Source: Massospora cicadina
Taxonomy: Eukaryota; Entomophthoromycota; Entomophthoromycetes; Entomophthorales; Entomophthoraceae
Assembly: GCA_022478985.1 (NCBI GenBank)
Contig: JAKSZP010017378.1
Coordinates: 45,166 to 109,165, forward strand
Length of the DNA: 64,000 nt
Direction of reading: 5' to 3'
The notes under the pieces were generated by a model, which was given only the letters and a program-made list of their open reading frames with translations, had not been told where the DNA came from and searched no databases. Of the stretch, positions 12,397 through 22,699 are shown piece by piece. The position numbers and the translations under genes were made by a program. Positions within the stretch are counted from its first letter, which is position 1. Each line of letters opens with the position of its first letter.

Positions 12397-13389
12397 TGTT
12401 ATTTAAACCAAATGGATTCCTTCCAATATTATTAAGACTAGGGGTGTTGGTTAGTTGGGCATGATTGCCAGCTTATTAGCCTAGTTCAATACTTAAATTT
12501 TAAAAAAACAATCAGAGTTTAGGTTTGGCTGAATTTGTGGTCACTGCCAGAAAGCCAATTTGAAGATCGTTGTGGGAGTTTCCAGTGGAAAGCTGATTAA
12601 TCTGTTATGAATTTTCCAAAAATGGAACTTCCAACTAATTTGGAGCACTGAATAGCTCTGCCAAGGATGCTCAAAGTTTTATTTAATATGAATTTATATA
12701 CAATTGACCTAATTTGGTTTTGGTGATCAGATGAGCGGATTATGAGGGAATTCTATGATGTATGAATGAATAAAATTGATGATCAGATAGAGTCCAGCTT
12801 GGATGTCTCAGGGGTTTCAGAGGTGCAGTAGCCTAAGTATTAGTAGTCGTTCATTCCCTCCAACCTACACTCTCTTTCGTCTATCTACTTTTTAGTGGTT
12901 AGTAGATTTTCATTTAGGTTAGAAGTATATAAGACAGGAGATCCCTGAAAGGCATGGCTGATCATGACTGGAGTGTTTGGCGCTGCCAGCTCCCATGCCA
13001 CCTCCCTATGAGGAACTTTGCAAACCTGTCCAGCTGGCTACCAGCAGATGTGCTGACTGGCTGCCAACCTTGTGGGGTGCAGCGTGGGAGTGCCATAGCT
13101 GCACATGAAGGGGATGAACTCACTAGGGGTATGCTAAGTTGGGTTAGTGAAGGGTCAAAAGGGTGGGGCAGTGCAGAAGTGCCTGAGCCACCCAGGATGG
13201 GGGAAGGACTTTTTGGGACACATTCTGAGGACACCTGGGGCTAAGGTGAAATCGTTGGTGGTTGGTTGGTGGGTTAGACGCAGACTTGTAGGGGTTGGTA
13301 CGCTAATGAAGGAAAAATGGCAAAGGGCCAACCAGTATGAAGACTGGTTGGCCTGGCACACTAGCTGAGCCCATAGTTAATTTTTTGCA
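12397..13389 (+). repeat. 5' LTR of M1
   Basis: Begins TGTTATTTAAACC and ends GTTAATTTTTTGCA. It aligns with 15524-16525 throughout. A near-perfect hairpin (11-bp arms, 6-nt loop ATGAAG) lies at 13326-13353, shortly before the LTR end. Open frames on both strands at 12954-13244 are not conserved in the second LTR and are not called as genes. Confidence 0.8.
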
Positions 13390-13390
13390 G

Positions 13391-13406
13391 TGGTGCTCAC
13401 TACAGG
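13391..13406 (+). promoter_or_regulatory. Primer-binding site of M1
   Basis: TGGTGCTCACTACAGG lies one base after the 5' LTR. The same motif is found just inside the LTRs of M2, E1, E2 (altered), J and, on the minus strand, K. It would pair with the 3' end of a tRNA ending AGTGAGCACCA; I cannot say which tRNA. Confidence 0.75.
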
Positions 13407-13582
13407 GTCCTCTTTGGTGGGATGCTCAAATAGTTGGAGGACTGGTTACATTGTGGTAAAAGCCACTGCTTAAGACCAGCGCTCCTTTAGGAGAACTCTG
13501 GGGGTCTTGTCCCACCCTTGGGGTGGGTTGCACTGAAGGAAAACCATCTGGGTAAGGGGAGGGCAATTTTGTGATTTTAATC

Positions 13583-15504
13583 TATTTAACCGAGGTAAGC
13601 TGACCAGGGGACAGACATTACCAAACTAAAACTAAAATTATAATAAAAAATTAATGATTCAAACAAAACGCCCAAAATAAACGATTAAAAGAATCATACC
13701 TAACATTTATCTAATCAGCTGGGTAGCAAATACTGCTATCCCTCCATGGTGGACGGGGAGGGGGATTGGGGGCTTATCTCCAGCCACATCCATCTCATCC
13801 CAGAGTAGGGTGCGTGTTAAGGCAGATAGTAAGGGTGTGGGGGCATTGGCGGTATGGGGTTTGATATCCTTGATGACTGGAACTTCTGAATAGTTGCCAG
13901 CCATCATAATGCCAATGATGTATTTGGCCAAAGCGTCTTCAGCTTTGAGGTAAGCGTCTGGGAATTTAACGAATGTGTCAATGTTGGTTCAGGTTATTTT
14001 TGCTTTTGGATTCTGTGCTACTGAAACACATTCTTGATGGCTTTAGTGACGTTTTTATGTATAGTTTTCATATTGATCTTACTTTGTGTAGTAAGATCTT
14101 TGGGGATAACGGGAGGTGGTTTCTCCTGCGAGCGCAGCCACAGATTTGGCGGCAGCTTTGCAGAGTGGATGGTAATCTGGTTTGGCAGCTGCTTCTACTG
14201 CAAGCTGTTGGTCGCTGTAGAATGGTTTGGCATTAGGTTGTGAAACATATTTCTGAGGCGGGAATTTTGCATCCCATTCTGCGTTACAGAGCCACTCAAC
14301 TTGCAGCGACAGTTCTTTAATGATGTTACCTGATTTGTAGATTTCATCCAATAATTCCCATGGGTTTTGGTTGAATTGGTTTGGGGAATCAGCATACAGT
14401 TGAGGTTTGATTAATTCATTTATGGATGCATGGGATTGAACTGGGATCCAATCCAATGTTTGATTGAAGAAATTATTTATGGCATTGGGGTGGGGGTGGA
14501 GGCTGATTGGTGGCTGCAGGTGCAGCTGCTGCATCTGGCTTTGGGGGTGGAGGAGGTAGGATTGTGCCCCATACCTGAAATTTGTACAGGGTGGGCATCA
14601 GATTGGAGGTCAGCGGATGAGTCATCTGATCCATCTGACGTGGTTGAGTATGGGCATTTGCGTTTCAAGTGGTCTAACTCAAAACATGATGGACAGATTG
14701 TCCACCCACCCTCAACGCAGGCCCAAAAAGGATGGTTGGGCGCTGAGGGAATAATGGTGCATGGCGGAATTACTGCTGCATTTTTATTAAGTTCAGGGCT
14801 TATTGTGGCATATGCCTGAGGCCCAGCAAGTCGTGTGGCCCCATTTGGGACCACAAATTGTAGGATGGGCTTGGAGCCATAGGCTGCCAAACTGGCCATC
14901 AGCTCCTGATGGAGCACTTCAGGGGGAGGTGGGTGGGTAGGCCAGCAAACTGGACCACTAAAGTGGCGTCCTCTGGGAGCTGAGTCCAAGTTGTGAGGAG
15001 AGGGGTGCTTTGGAATACCAGGGGCGCAGTTACTGCAATGGCAGCATCGGCTTCACAGGTGAAGTAAGAGTCAAAATGCCCCTTGTAGGGGCAGAAATCG
15101 ATAAATCCAGCAGGTATCACTACCGCATGTGCCATTTTGATAATGGCTTGGTCATGGTATGGGAATAGTTTCCCATATTTGACCCTTAGCCATAGCGCAT
15201 GTTGCTATGGGGGAGCACTAGGGGGCAGCGTGGTACTGCTTGGGTATGAGCAAGGTGGGCGTCCAGGTCCTTGGGCGGAATGAATTGACCCATGGGTTTG
15301 TAATGACTGGGTGAATCAGTCCTAGCGCGTTTTCCTGCCAAATGGAAAACAGCGGGGGTAGTTTCTCCGCTGCCCCACACTGGAGCAGCTGGCGGAGAAT
15401 CTGAGGACATTGGAGCAAAACTATTATGGGCAAATATGATTTGTTTTTTTTAAATTCACATAATTTGTCGCGGAAAGCTATGCCAAGTGGAAAGAGAGAT
15501 ATCA
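13583..15504 (-). mobile_element. ORF1-only non-LTR element, copy C (full length)
   Basis: A 1,922-bp insertion in the first bases of the 3' LTR of M1. The duplicated target CAATTTTGTGATTTTAATC (13564-13582) recurs at 15505-15523 with one mismatch. On the minus strand the order is 5' UTR (about 95 bp), ORF1, and a 3' UTR that ends with GGTCAGCTTACCTCGGTTAA (about 13587-13606). There is no RT. This is the best copy for studying the encoded protein. Confidence 0.85.
13720..15410 (-). pseudogene. ORF1-like protein with RRM/DUF4283-like region and CCHC knuckle, copy C
   Basis: Start ATG at 15410 (MSSDSPPAAPVWGSG), conserved in copy D at 42328. The full ORF would be about 550 codons; here it is split over frames: 15410-15186, 15135-14899, 14989-14477, 14534-14079, then 13931-13707. 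The segment LVVQFAGLP...PEVLHQELMASLAAYG, followed by NGATRLAGPQAYATIS, resembles the RRM/DUF4283-like domain of LINE ORF1 proteins. It is followed by CPSCFELDHLKRKC at 14695-14654, an exact CX2CX4HX4C zinc knuckle. A Ser/Pro-rich linker, an EWDAKFPP block and the C-terminal block APTPLLSALTRTLLWDEMD follow. Expected role: RNA binding for retrotransposition. The family assignment is inference from architecture. Confidence 0.75.
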
Positions 15505-15523
15505 CAATTTTGTGGTTTTAATC

Positions 15524-16525
15524 AGATGGATTCCTTCTGATAGTATTAGGACTAAGGTTGTCAGTTAGTTGGGCGTGATTGCTGGCTTATCGCCTAGTTT
15601 ATACTGTTTTATTGTTATATAAGCAAATTTGAGTTTACAATTGGTGGAATTTGTATTTGCTGCTGAAATGCCAATTTGAAGATCATTATGTGAGTTTCCA
15701 GAGGAAAGCCGATACTACAATATGTATCATCCAAAAATGGTTCACCAACTAATTTGGAGCACCAGCGTCTCATGCTGAGTATGATCAAAGTTTTATTTAT
15801 ATGAATTTATATACAATTGACTGGTGACTCATGTTTAGGATGGATTGACCTAATTTAATATTTGGTGATCAGATGAGTGGATTAGGATGGAATCACTATG
15901 ATGTATGGATGAATAAAAAAGATGATGATCAGATATAGCTCCAGCTTGGATGGTTGAGGGATTTCAGAGGCATAGTAACCTAAGTATAAATAGTCGTTCA
16001 TTCCCTAAAATAAACATCTCTTTCGCCCAAGCACTTTTAGTAGTAGATTTTGGCTAGGTTAGAAAAAGATGGGACAGGTGATCTCCAATAGGTGAAGATG
16101 ATTACGCCTGGAGTGGCCAGCGCTGCCAGCTCCCATGCCTCCCCCTATGAGAAACCAATGGGAGCCTGGCCAGCTGGCTACAAGAGGATATGCTGAATGG
16201 CCTCCAACCTTGCAGGTTGCAGCATGGGAGTGTCATAACTGCCCAAGATGAGAGATGGACTCACTGGGGTATGCACAAATGGTTGGTGAAGGGTCACAAG
16301 GGTGGGGCAGCGCAGAAGTGTCTGAGCCTCCCAAAATGGGGGCAGGACTTGCTAGGGCACACGCCGAGGACACTTGGTGCTAAGCCAAAGTCATTAGTGG
16401 TTGGCGGGTTGGGCGTAGTCTTAAAGAGGTTGGTATGCCAATGAAGGCGAAATGGCATAGGGCCAACCATTATGAAGACTGGTTGGCCTGGAAAACTATC
16501 TGAGCCCATGGTCAATTTAGTGATA
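15524..16525 (+). repeat. 3' LTR of M1 (main part)
   Basis: Continues the 13-bp LTR start at 13570-13582 after the copy C insertion. Aligns with 12397-13389 and has the same hairpin at 16461-16488 with one mismatch. Its terminal dinucleotide is degraded (ends near TTAGTGATA). Confidence 0.78.
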
Positions 16526-16970
16526 TGATGGAAAATTCAGATTTTAAATTTTTAATTCCCATTGAGTAAATTTCCCATCGGGATCCTTCCTTTGCTGTAG
16601 CTATCATAAGGAAGTATGATTGGTAATTAATGTAAAATGATTCCCATATAATTAGGATAAAACTCACAATAGCCAGTAGGACCACAAGCATTCATACTCT
16701 GTAATGCTATATTTGCGTTCAGCTCTGGTCAGAATTTTGCTATAATAAGTGATAGGATGTTCTACAAGTTTTGTCATGCTGCAGTAGTATGGCTTCAATG
16801 GCTATATCACTAGCATTAGTAAAAAGGAGAAAGGGTCTATTAAAGTTGGGATTTATAAAGTACTAGTGAATGGGAATGAGATGAGCGTAATATGACAAAG
16901 GCTTGATGTTGCTCTTCTTTTTTTTAGTACTAGATGGTCCCAACCATTGATGTTGCTCTTCTTTCCATTA
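16526..16970 (-). pseudogene. RNase H remnant, element F
   Basis: Right to left: an EEQHQAFVILRSS connection block (about 16920-16870), then FLLFTNASDIAIEAILLQHD (about 16835-16770; TDAS changed to TNAS), then a RKYSITEYECL-like block near 16710. This is the standard Gypsy connection and RNase H region. A 26-bp insert with an 18-bp duplication sits in the connection segment (16903-16964). Confidence 0.78.
16921..16946 (-). mobile_element. Micro-insert 1 (26 bp) with 18-bp target duplication
   Basis: The 18-mer TTGATGTTGCTCTTCTTT occurs at 16903-16920 and again at 16947-16964, with a 26-bp insert between. On the minus strand the insert reads GGGACCATCTAGTACTAAAA near its end, that is, a short unique part followed by an A-run. 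The same terminus recurs at 19344-19369 and 32356-32374. Best read as an extremely 5'-truncated non-LTR or SINE insertion into element F. Confidence 0.75.
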
Positions 16971-17960
16971 AAAAGTTATTCCCTTCTTTAATAGATATAC
17001 TAGAGGCTTCGAGATATCAGCAATATAGGGTATAAACTTATAATAAATCCAACCATCCCAAAAAAACCTGTACATCACATAGGGATTTAGGGGGACATCT
17101 TATAAATAGATATAATTTTATCATCCTATTTAGGATATTCCAGCCTTACCTACTTGTGGCCTAAAAATTTATTTCACTTTTAAAGAAAGAGTATTTTAAT
17201 GGATTTAGTTTTAATGAGGTTTTCCATAATCGTTGGAAAGCTTGCTGAAGATGATCTTTGTGTCAGTAAAAGTTCTCAAAAAATGATAATATTGTTGAGA
17301 TAGACTAGCACACACATGCATTTCAAGTCACTTAAAAGTCATTCTATGGCGCGTTGGAAGGTAGCAAGGGCGTTACATAACCCCTGCAACGTTTGAGTAG
17401 GCTTGAGCAGTCCTTTACTTGAAATGAGGGCACATTTTAAAGAACCTCTGGCAACAAATAATTTTGCTAGTACCCGCTGGAAAGATCCATAGCTGAAAAA
17501 TATTGGGAACCTGACATCAAGCGTAAGGAATCATCTATACATGGCAAAGGATAGCTATCTTTTCTAGTTACTGAATTGAGGCGGCGATAATTTATGACAA
17601 CATGGTGGCCACCATTATTCTTTTAAATAATAAAAGTGGGGAAGTCCACAGGTTTTTATAGGCACAATCAACCCAGCATCCAACATTTGTTGTACTCCAA
17701 GGTCGCTTGTGCTTCCTTCACTTTATATTTTTAGTATGGGAAGATTTAAATTGAGAATTTTTGGTCTTAATTTGGCGAAATACCCCAGACATTTTTCTGT
17801 AATCACTTGTCCTAAGGAAAAAAATATCACAATACCCCTTAAGGAGGTCTTTAACGATCTGGCGTTTGTTAGTGGTAATATTGTCTCCAATTCTACTTTC
17901 AACCAGAAATATGGTAAGTAGGGGCTAGTATCCTAAATCTTATAGAGAGCCAAAACAACT
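16971..17960 (-). pseudogene. Reverse transcriptase remnant, element F
   Basis: On the minus strand: LDAGLIVPIKTCG (about 17690-17650), then HKLSPPQFSN and SYPLP-like blocks, FSAMDLS near 17490, then LQGLCNALATFQRAIE (about 17395-17350). VYLNNIIIF follows near 17313-17287, where the catalytic YxDD is altered to YLNN. Frameshifts and stops throughout. The order is right for a Gypsy RT. Confidence 0.82.
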
Positions 17961-18264
17961 TAAATCGGCAATATTTCAATAGGACATAGTTTTTTTAAGC
18001 AATAGTGGCATACTAAGGAGCTTAGAGGGTTTGATATGTTAGATATCCTAGTAAAATAGAGATAGATTTCCCATAGGCAGGATCCAAAATCCCTGGGTAG
18101 GTCAGCGCTTCTTTATTAAAGGGTTTGGATGTCCATTTAGCTCCAAATCTTGATTAGGATGGGTGAAGATTTTAATCACCGTATCAACGTTGTCTTGGGA
18201 GTCAGAGGGTATTGTAATTGGATGGGGGCATTTAGAGGTATCCCAACTTCAGCGTCAACCCCTC
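17961..18264 (-). other. Element F interior between protease and RT, undetermined
   Basis: By position this is the protease-RT segment of F, interrupted at 18265 by element G. I recognise no motif in it. Confidence 0.4.
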
Positions 18265-19107
18265 TTTCATGTTCACATGACATCATAGAGGGGACCAACC
18301 CCAAGGAAAAGGCCAGGGCGCCAGGAGGCCCAGAAGGTGAAATTACAGGCCCTCCCTGACCTTAGGCATACCCTAGACCAACGCTGGGTATGGGGCAAAA
18401 TATACCCAGGTTCATACTAGTGGAGTGCCAAATGCCCAGCCCCTTAAGTTAGCCAAGGCGTTGAAACAAACGGTTTATGTAATGAATGCAGAAAGTTCAG
18501 TTCAGCTAGTTGAGGAATGGGGTTTTGAAACCCATTCCATTTACAAAACAACGCGTTTGGGTTATATCCAGCTTTAATAAATTACTCAAGTGAAGTCAGT
18601 TTTGGTATATTTGACCAATTGGGATGGAATTGTTTGCCTATTGGTGGGTCGGAGCTTGGGTCCACTTCTGCAAAACACTTATTCCCCTGTCCAAGTTTAA
18701 ATTTGTTTCCCAACCAACATTATTTGTTGGTCGACTTCCCAAATAAACATTTTCCCATTTTATATTTTATTGTATGTTACCTCAAACGCTCTTGAGTGCA
18801 AACGTCTTTGAGGAGGTCTCAACTTCTTTAATTTTGCCATTTTGTACACAATCAAGCTATTACTAGTGCACCGTTGGTTCGCCTGGTTCCCTCCAACCTG
18901 TGATGCTTAAACCCTTCCTCTTTGTGCACCGCGTCATTTTTGGTGTGTTAATTATTATGAATACTGCACTGATTTGCTTTATTTTTTGCTCTAGCACCCT
19001 CTACTGAGCGCTAGTAGATTTTGTAATAATAGCTAGTTTCCATGCATTGTCTCTTTGCACTGAGCACTACCACGCTGGAAACAGGAGTTATAGACACTCT
19101 CCTTACA
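18265..19107 (+). repeat. 5' LTR of element G
   Basis: Aligns end to end with 23403-24253. Starts with a palindrome that is perfect in the 3' copy (TGTCATGTTCACATGACA at 23403) and has one change here. Ends ACTCTCCTTACA. It contains a degraded version of a short reading frame that is open in the 3' LTR. Confidence 0.88.
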
Positions 19108-19960
19108 TTAATTAACTAACCTTTCAATTCTATATGCACAAATCTTTTCCTTGTGATACTTTTCTGAAGTGGAAATGGTGGGCGCCAGCTGTGGGCTTTG
19201 GCAGTCATCAGCCGCACCACTGTTTCTCTTTTTTCCCAAAGGTCGGAGCAACTTGGTATAATATGGTTGCCTCCAACTGAAAAGTATCCACCCTTCGTGC
19301 TTGTACCTGATGGATACGGATGCTTCAAGGTCCAAAAATCATAGGGACCATCTAGTACTAAAAAAACTAAAGGTTCAAAATTCATAATTCCCCAACTTTC
19401 CGCCAAAATTACCAATTGCAATTTTACCAAATATAGTTTTACTTTGACACCACGTTAAGATGATGCGCAGAATTGGTGCAGATGGCCCTGGGGGTGTTGG
19501 CCTTAGACAACGTCGGGCATTCTGTTAATGTTATGGGAATAGAATCATCCAAGTCTACAAACGCGTTTTATAATGAAAGCACTATGTATACTTCTGAACC
19601 ATATTTGCTCCCTCATGGCTCAGAGAAGGACTCTATTCGTGTGTATTAAATAACCCCAGAGAATCCCCGTTTGACTCTTCCATGATTTGCAGCACTCAGG
19701 AAGTTGAAAAGGAATGCGCTTACAATATTAATGTGTTTAGGCCCCTGCTGAAGATATGGTGGGATATGTGGCCTCAGTAGTAGGAGTGGCCAAGTATCCC
19801 TCTCCCTTCTTTGATTCAAAATCATACCAGGGTGACATGTTACTATCAAATGAAGAATTTGATGGTAATTTACTGGCATTTCCGCCTTTAAATAAAGATC
19901 AATCTGGGTATTTTCTACTGAAAGCTACCCTCTCAATCCCTTTAAAGAAACTCAGCACCA
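19108..19960 (+). pseudogene. Leader and gag-equivalent region of G, decayed
   Basis: Gag is expected here, but I recognise no gag domain or zinc knuckle. The plus-strand stretch at 19756-19960 (DSKSYQGDMLLSNEEF... LLKATLSIPLKK) leads directly into the protease. Several open stretches on the minus strand are probably antisense noise. A micro-insert (19344-19369) lies in this segment. Confidence 0.4.
19344..19369 (+). mobile_element. Micro-insert 3 (26 bp) with 17-bp imperfect target duplication
   Basis: Flanks AAGGTCCAAAAATCATA (19327-19343) and AAGGTTCAAAATTCATA (19370-19386) differ at two positions. The insert starts GGGACCATCTAGTACTAAAA and continues with a few more bases. It shares the 17-base core ACCATCTAGTACTAAAA with micro-inserts 1 and 2, in the opposite orientation. 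Confidence 0.7.
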
Positions 19961-20195
19961 CTTTTTGGTGGATACTGGCGCCTTTGAAAACTTCATGGAC
20001 CAGTGCCTAGCCGACTGCCTTGGACAGAGTTACTTGCCAGGTGGTATGGTTAAAGGAGGGGCATCCCAAGGTATTCCCACTCTGAAGATCATTGTGACAG
20101 TGGACTATCAGGCTGGCAAGTACCACTTGTCTGATCACTTTAGCGCAGTCAAAAACCTCCTGTTCCCTATCATTTTGGGTGTGGAATGGTTGTGA
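19961..20195 (+). pseudogene. Aspartic protease, element G
   Basis: The retropepsin-like domain cuts the polyprotein. VDTGAFENFMD at 19968-20000 carries the catalytic DTG (codons 19971-19979), and ILGVEWL at 20175-20195 matches the conserved ILG...W motif near the end of Gypsy proteases. The frame is open from 19965 to a stop at 20193-20195. It links poorly to the RT downstream because of stops around 20310-20400. Confidence 0.85.
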
Positions 20196-20399
20196 AAGTT
20201 TTATGTTAGAACCAACCTGAAAGAGAAAACCCTGACCTCACTGTGAAGATTGGTCGCATATTAGTTGTACCTTTATTGGAAGAGAAAGCCCAGGAAGAAT
20301 TGCCTCACTAGCCCCACCTTCTCCCTTATAGCCTTTCCCCTTTGCTGAAGCCCTTAGTGGAAGTTCCTATACCTTCTTGCTTAAAGGTTTGTAATCCTC

Positions 20400-21220
20400 T
20401 TTTGATGCAGCATCCTCTAACGCACTCCCTGAGCACTCTGAGTTTGATTGTGAATTCAAGCTCACTGTGGATCTGGTGCGTAAATCTTCCCTCACTTACC
20501 ATTTGATTGTCCGGGAGGAAGAGGCGTTTGATGTGTGGGTGAAGGAACAGTTAACAAAAGGGGCGATTTATAGCGTACCTCCCCTGTATGCTCTCCACTT
20601 CTCTTTGTTGAGAAGCCTGATGGTACTCTGTCCCATGTGTGGACTACGGGAACCTTACAATGTCTCTGTACCCAACCTCCATCCCATCCTTTTGGATTCA
20701 CAGATTGCGCGCTATGTAAAAAAAGGTGAAAGTCTTCTCTAAGCTGAGTTTCCTCAATGCGTTTAATTAAGTTAGGATAAAGAAAGGCCAGGAGTGGTTA
20801 ACCGCCTTCTGCGCCAGAAAATGAATATTTCAGTTTTGGGTCATGCCCTTTGGGCTTAAGAATGCCCCTGCTTGCTTTCTATGCCGCATTGATGCAGCGT
20901 TGGGGACTTGTTAGGGAAATGCGCGGTTGCCTACATGGACGACATTCTGGTGTTTTCCCCTGACCCTAAGTCTAATGCAGTACATCTTTGGCAAGTGGTG
21001 GAGAGGTTAACGGAAGCCATCCTTACGCTGAAGATAAGTAAGTGTGAATTCTTCAAGTCCCAGATCTCTTTTTCTAGGCAACGTTGTGTTTGACCAAGGA
21101 CATATGATAACTCCAGACAAGGAGAAGGCTATTCATGAGTGGCCTACCCCTACCTTGGTCAAGGAATTGAGGAGCTCCTTGGGGACGTGTATGTTCCTTA
21201 AAAAGTTCACCCCAATCTTT
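20400..21220 (+). pseudogene. Reverse transcriptase, element G
   Basis: Starts with the pre-finger segment YHLIVREEEAFDVWVKEQL (20497-20553). It continues with a VEKPDGTLS block near 20608 in another frame, then FWVMPFGLKNAPACF (about 20836-20880) and an intact catalytic motif YMDDILVFS at 20932-20958. A VVERLTEAILTLKISKCEF block follows (20995-21051). Unlike the other elements of the window, the YMDD box is unmutated, but frameshifts near 20600, 20740, 20900 and 21060 break the gene. Confidence 0.9.
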
Positions 21221-21750
21221 CTGAGGTGGCAGCTCCCTTATACAAGGCTAGTGATGCCAAGGTGCTTCAGTGGTCCCTCGTTTTGGAGGATGCTTTCCAA
21301 GCAGTGAAATGCACCCTGTTGTCCACGTCTGTTCTTCGCCATGTCAACCCTTCAAAGGAGTTCATTGTGTCTACTGATGCCTCCAACTTCGCCATAGCGG
21401 CTGCCTTGTTAACAGTAAGCGAAGATGGGATAGTTCATCCAGTGGGATATTTGCTATAGGAAAATGTCTTTGCCAGAGTTGAATTATGCTGTTTATGATA
21501 AGGAGTTATTGGCAGTGATGAAGGCGATAACTTATTGGCGTCACCACTTGCTTGGCTCATTCCAACCGTTCAGGGTACATACAGACCACTGTGCCTTGCT
21601 GTACTAACCGCTCCTCATGTCCTAAACCCATGGCAGACCTGTTGGCATGAGACCCTTGCCCAATTTGCATTCACGTATTAGTTCACCAAGGGCAAGGATA
21701 ATGGTTTGGCAGATGCTTTGAGCCGCAACCCTGCTTTAGCGCCCAATCCC
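21220..21750 (+). pseudogene. RNase H domain, element G
   Basis: The open stretch 21226-21459 contains EDAFQAVKCTL (connection) and FIVSTDASNFAIAAALL with the first catalytic Asp intact. It continues in another frame as LPELNYAVYDKELLAVMKA (about 21470-21525) and FRVHTDH (about 21570-21590). GLADALSRN near 21705-21730 closes the domain. Comparatively well preserved. Confidence 0.88.
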
Positions 21751-21924
21751 AAGGAGGTAGAAGTCCACAACACACAGTTGATGATTTCTCCAAATAAAAT
21801 TGTGTCCCATCTTCCCTCTCCTTTAGCCAGTGGCCAGCGCTTGCCCTTTGGAAAATGCGGAGGAATATAGTATGTTCAGAAGGGTAGTCCTTTCACAGCC
21901 GCAAGCAGCCATATATTATGATAC

Positions 21925-22680
21925 TTGATAAGTGCGAGTTTGAATCAAGAGGATCTTTTTAGGGGCTATCATGTGAAGTATAAGATTGTGTGGTTTCAGG
22001 GGCGCCTATGGGTTCCTGCTGGACCACTTCACCTGGAAATCATCTGGAATCATCATGATGGACTCACCATTGGTCATCCTGGTAAAGCGAAGACATTAGA
22101 GTTATTATGACGCACATACAATTTGAAAGGCTTGCCTGCTCAGGTGGGGCGATATTGTAAGGAGTGCTTAATCTGCAACTAATTGAAGCCAAATCTCCAA
22201 CCTTTAGCAGGGTTGTTGGTACCAGTCCAGAAAGCTGAAGGGCCCTGGACTTCCCTATCGGTAGATTTTATTCTAGAATTACCTGTCTCAGATGGTTACG
22301 ATGCCATCATGGTGGTGGTGGACCAGTTTACAAAGTTCTACCACTTCATTCCTTGTAAAACTACAATGACCTTGGCTGAGATGACCAGACTCTTCGTCAT
22401 GCATGTATTTGCGCTCCATGGAGTTCCCCAAGAGATTATCAGTGACCAGGGAACCCAATTTTACCTCTGTCTTTTAGGAAGAGTTGTGTAAGACTCTTCA
22501 AATTCGCCCTTGCCGTTCAAAAGCATATCACCCTCAATCAGATGGGCAGACAGAAAAGAGTGAACCAGTGCTTGGAGCAGTTCCTGCGGTGTTACACCGC
22601 CGCGGATCATTCAGAATGGGGTTCTAACCTTCCTATGGCCCAATTTAGTTACAACAACACGTTGCATTATTCAATCAGTT
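21925..22680 (+). pseudogene. Integrase core, element G
   Basis: The zinc-binding module appears as HHDGLTIGHPGKAKTLELL (22050-22107) and CKECLICN (22158-22181). The core begins LSVDFILELP (22255-22284, first Asp) and reaches IISDQGTQF (22435-22461, second Asp). The catalytic Glu region AYHPQSDGQTE is readable in another frame at about 22523-22555, and YNNTLHYS follows near 22650. This is a typical chromovirus integrase, broken by one frameshift after 22470. Confidence 0.9.
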
Positions 22681-22699
22681 GTTCCCCTTTTTTTCGTCA

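Larger units (their letters stand above)
12397..16525 (+). mobile_element. Mini LTR element M1 (long LTRs, tiny interior), interrupted by ORF1-only copy C
   Basis: Two direct repeats of about 1.0 kb (12397-13389; and 13570-13582 joined to 15524-16525) enclose only about 180 bp of own sequence (13390-13569). That interior begins with the primer-binding motif and ends with a purine-rich tract near 13552-13566. Without copy C the element is about 2.2 kb and encodes no gag or pol. It is inserted between RNase H and integrase of element F. M2 (43958-46212) is a second member of the family. The target duplication is not clear here. Confidence 0.78.

Noticed and set aside
12954..13244. Open frames of about 90 codons on both strands in the M1 LTR
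   Set aside because: The second LTR copy of M1 (about 16090-16400) does not keep either frame, and M2 lacks the segment. GC-rich sequence makes chance frames longer.
13390..15523. M1 as an LTR element carrying an antisense gene
   Set aside because: The minus-strand ORF belongs to ORF1-only copy C, which has its own 19-bp duplication within the first bases of the M1 3' LTR.
16903..16964. Micro-inserts as tiny introns (the core contains TACTAA, like a branch point)
   Set aside because: At 19-26 bp they are too short for known spliceosomal introns, they lack GT...AG edges, and they occur in both orientations relative to the host element.
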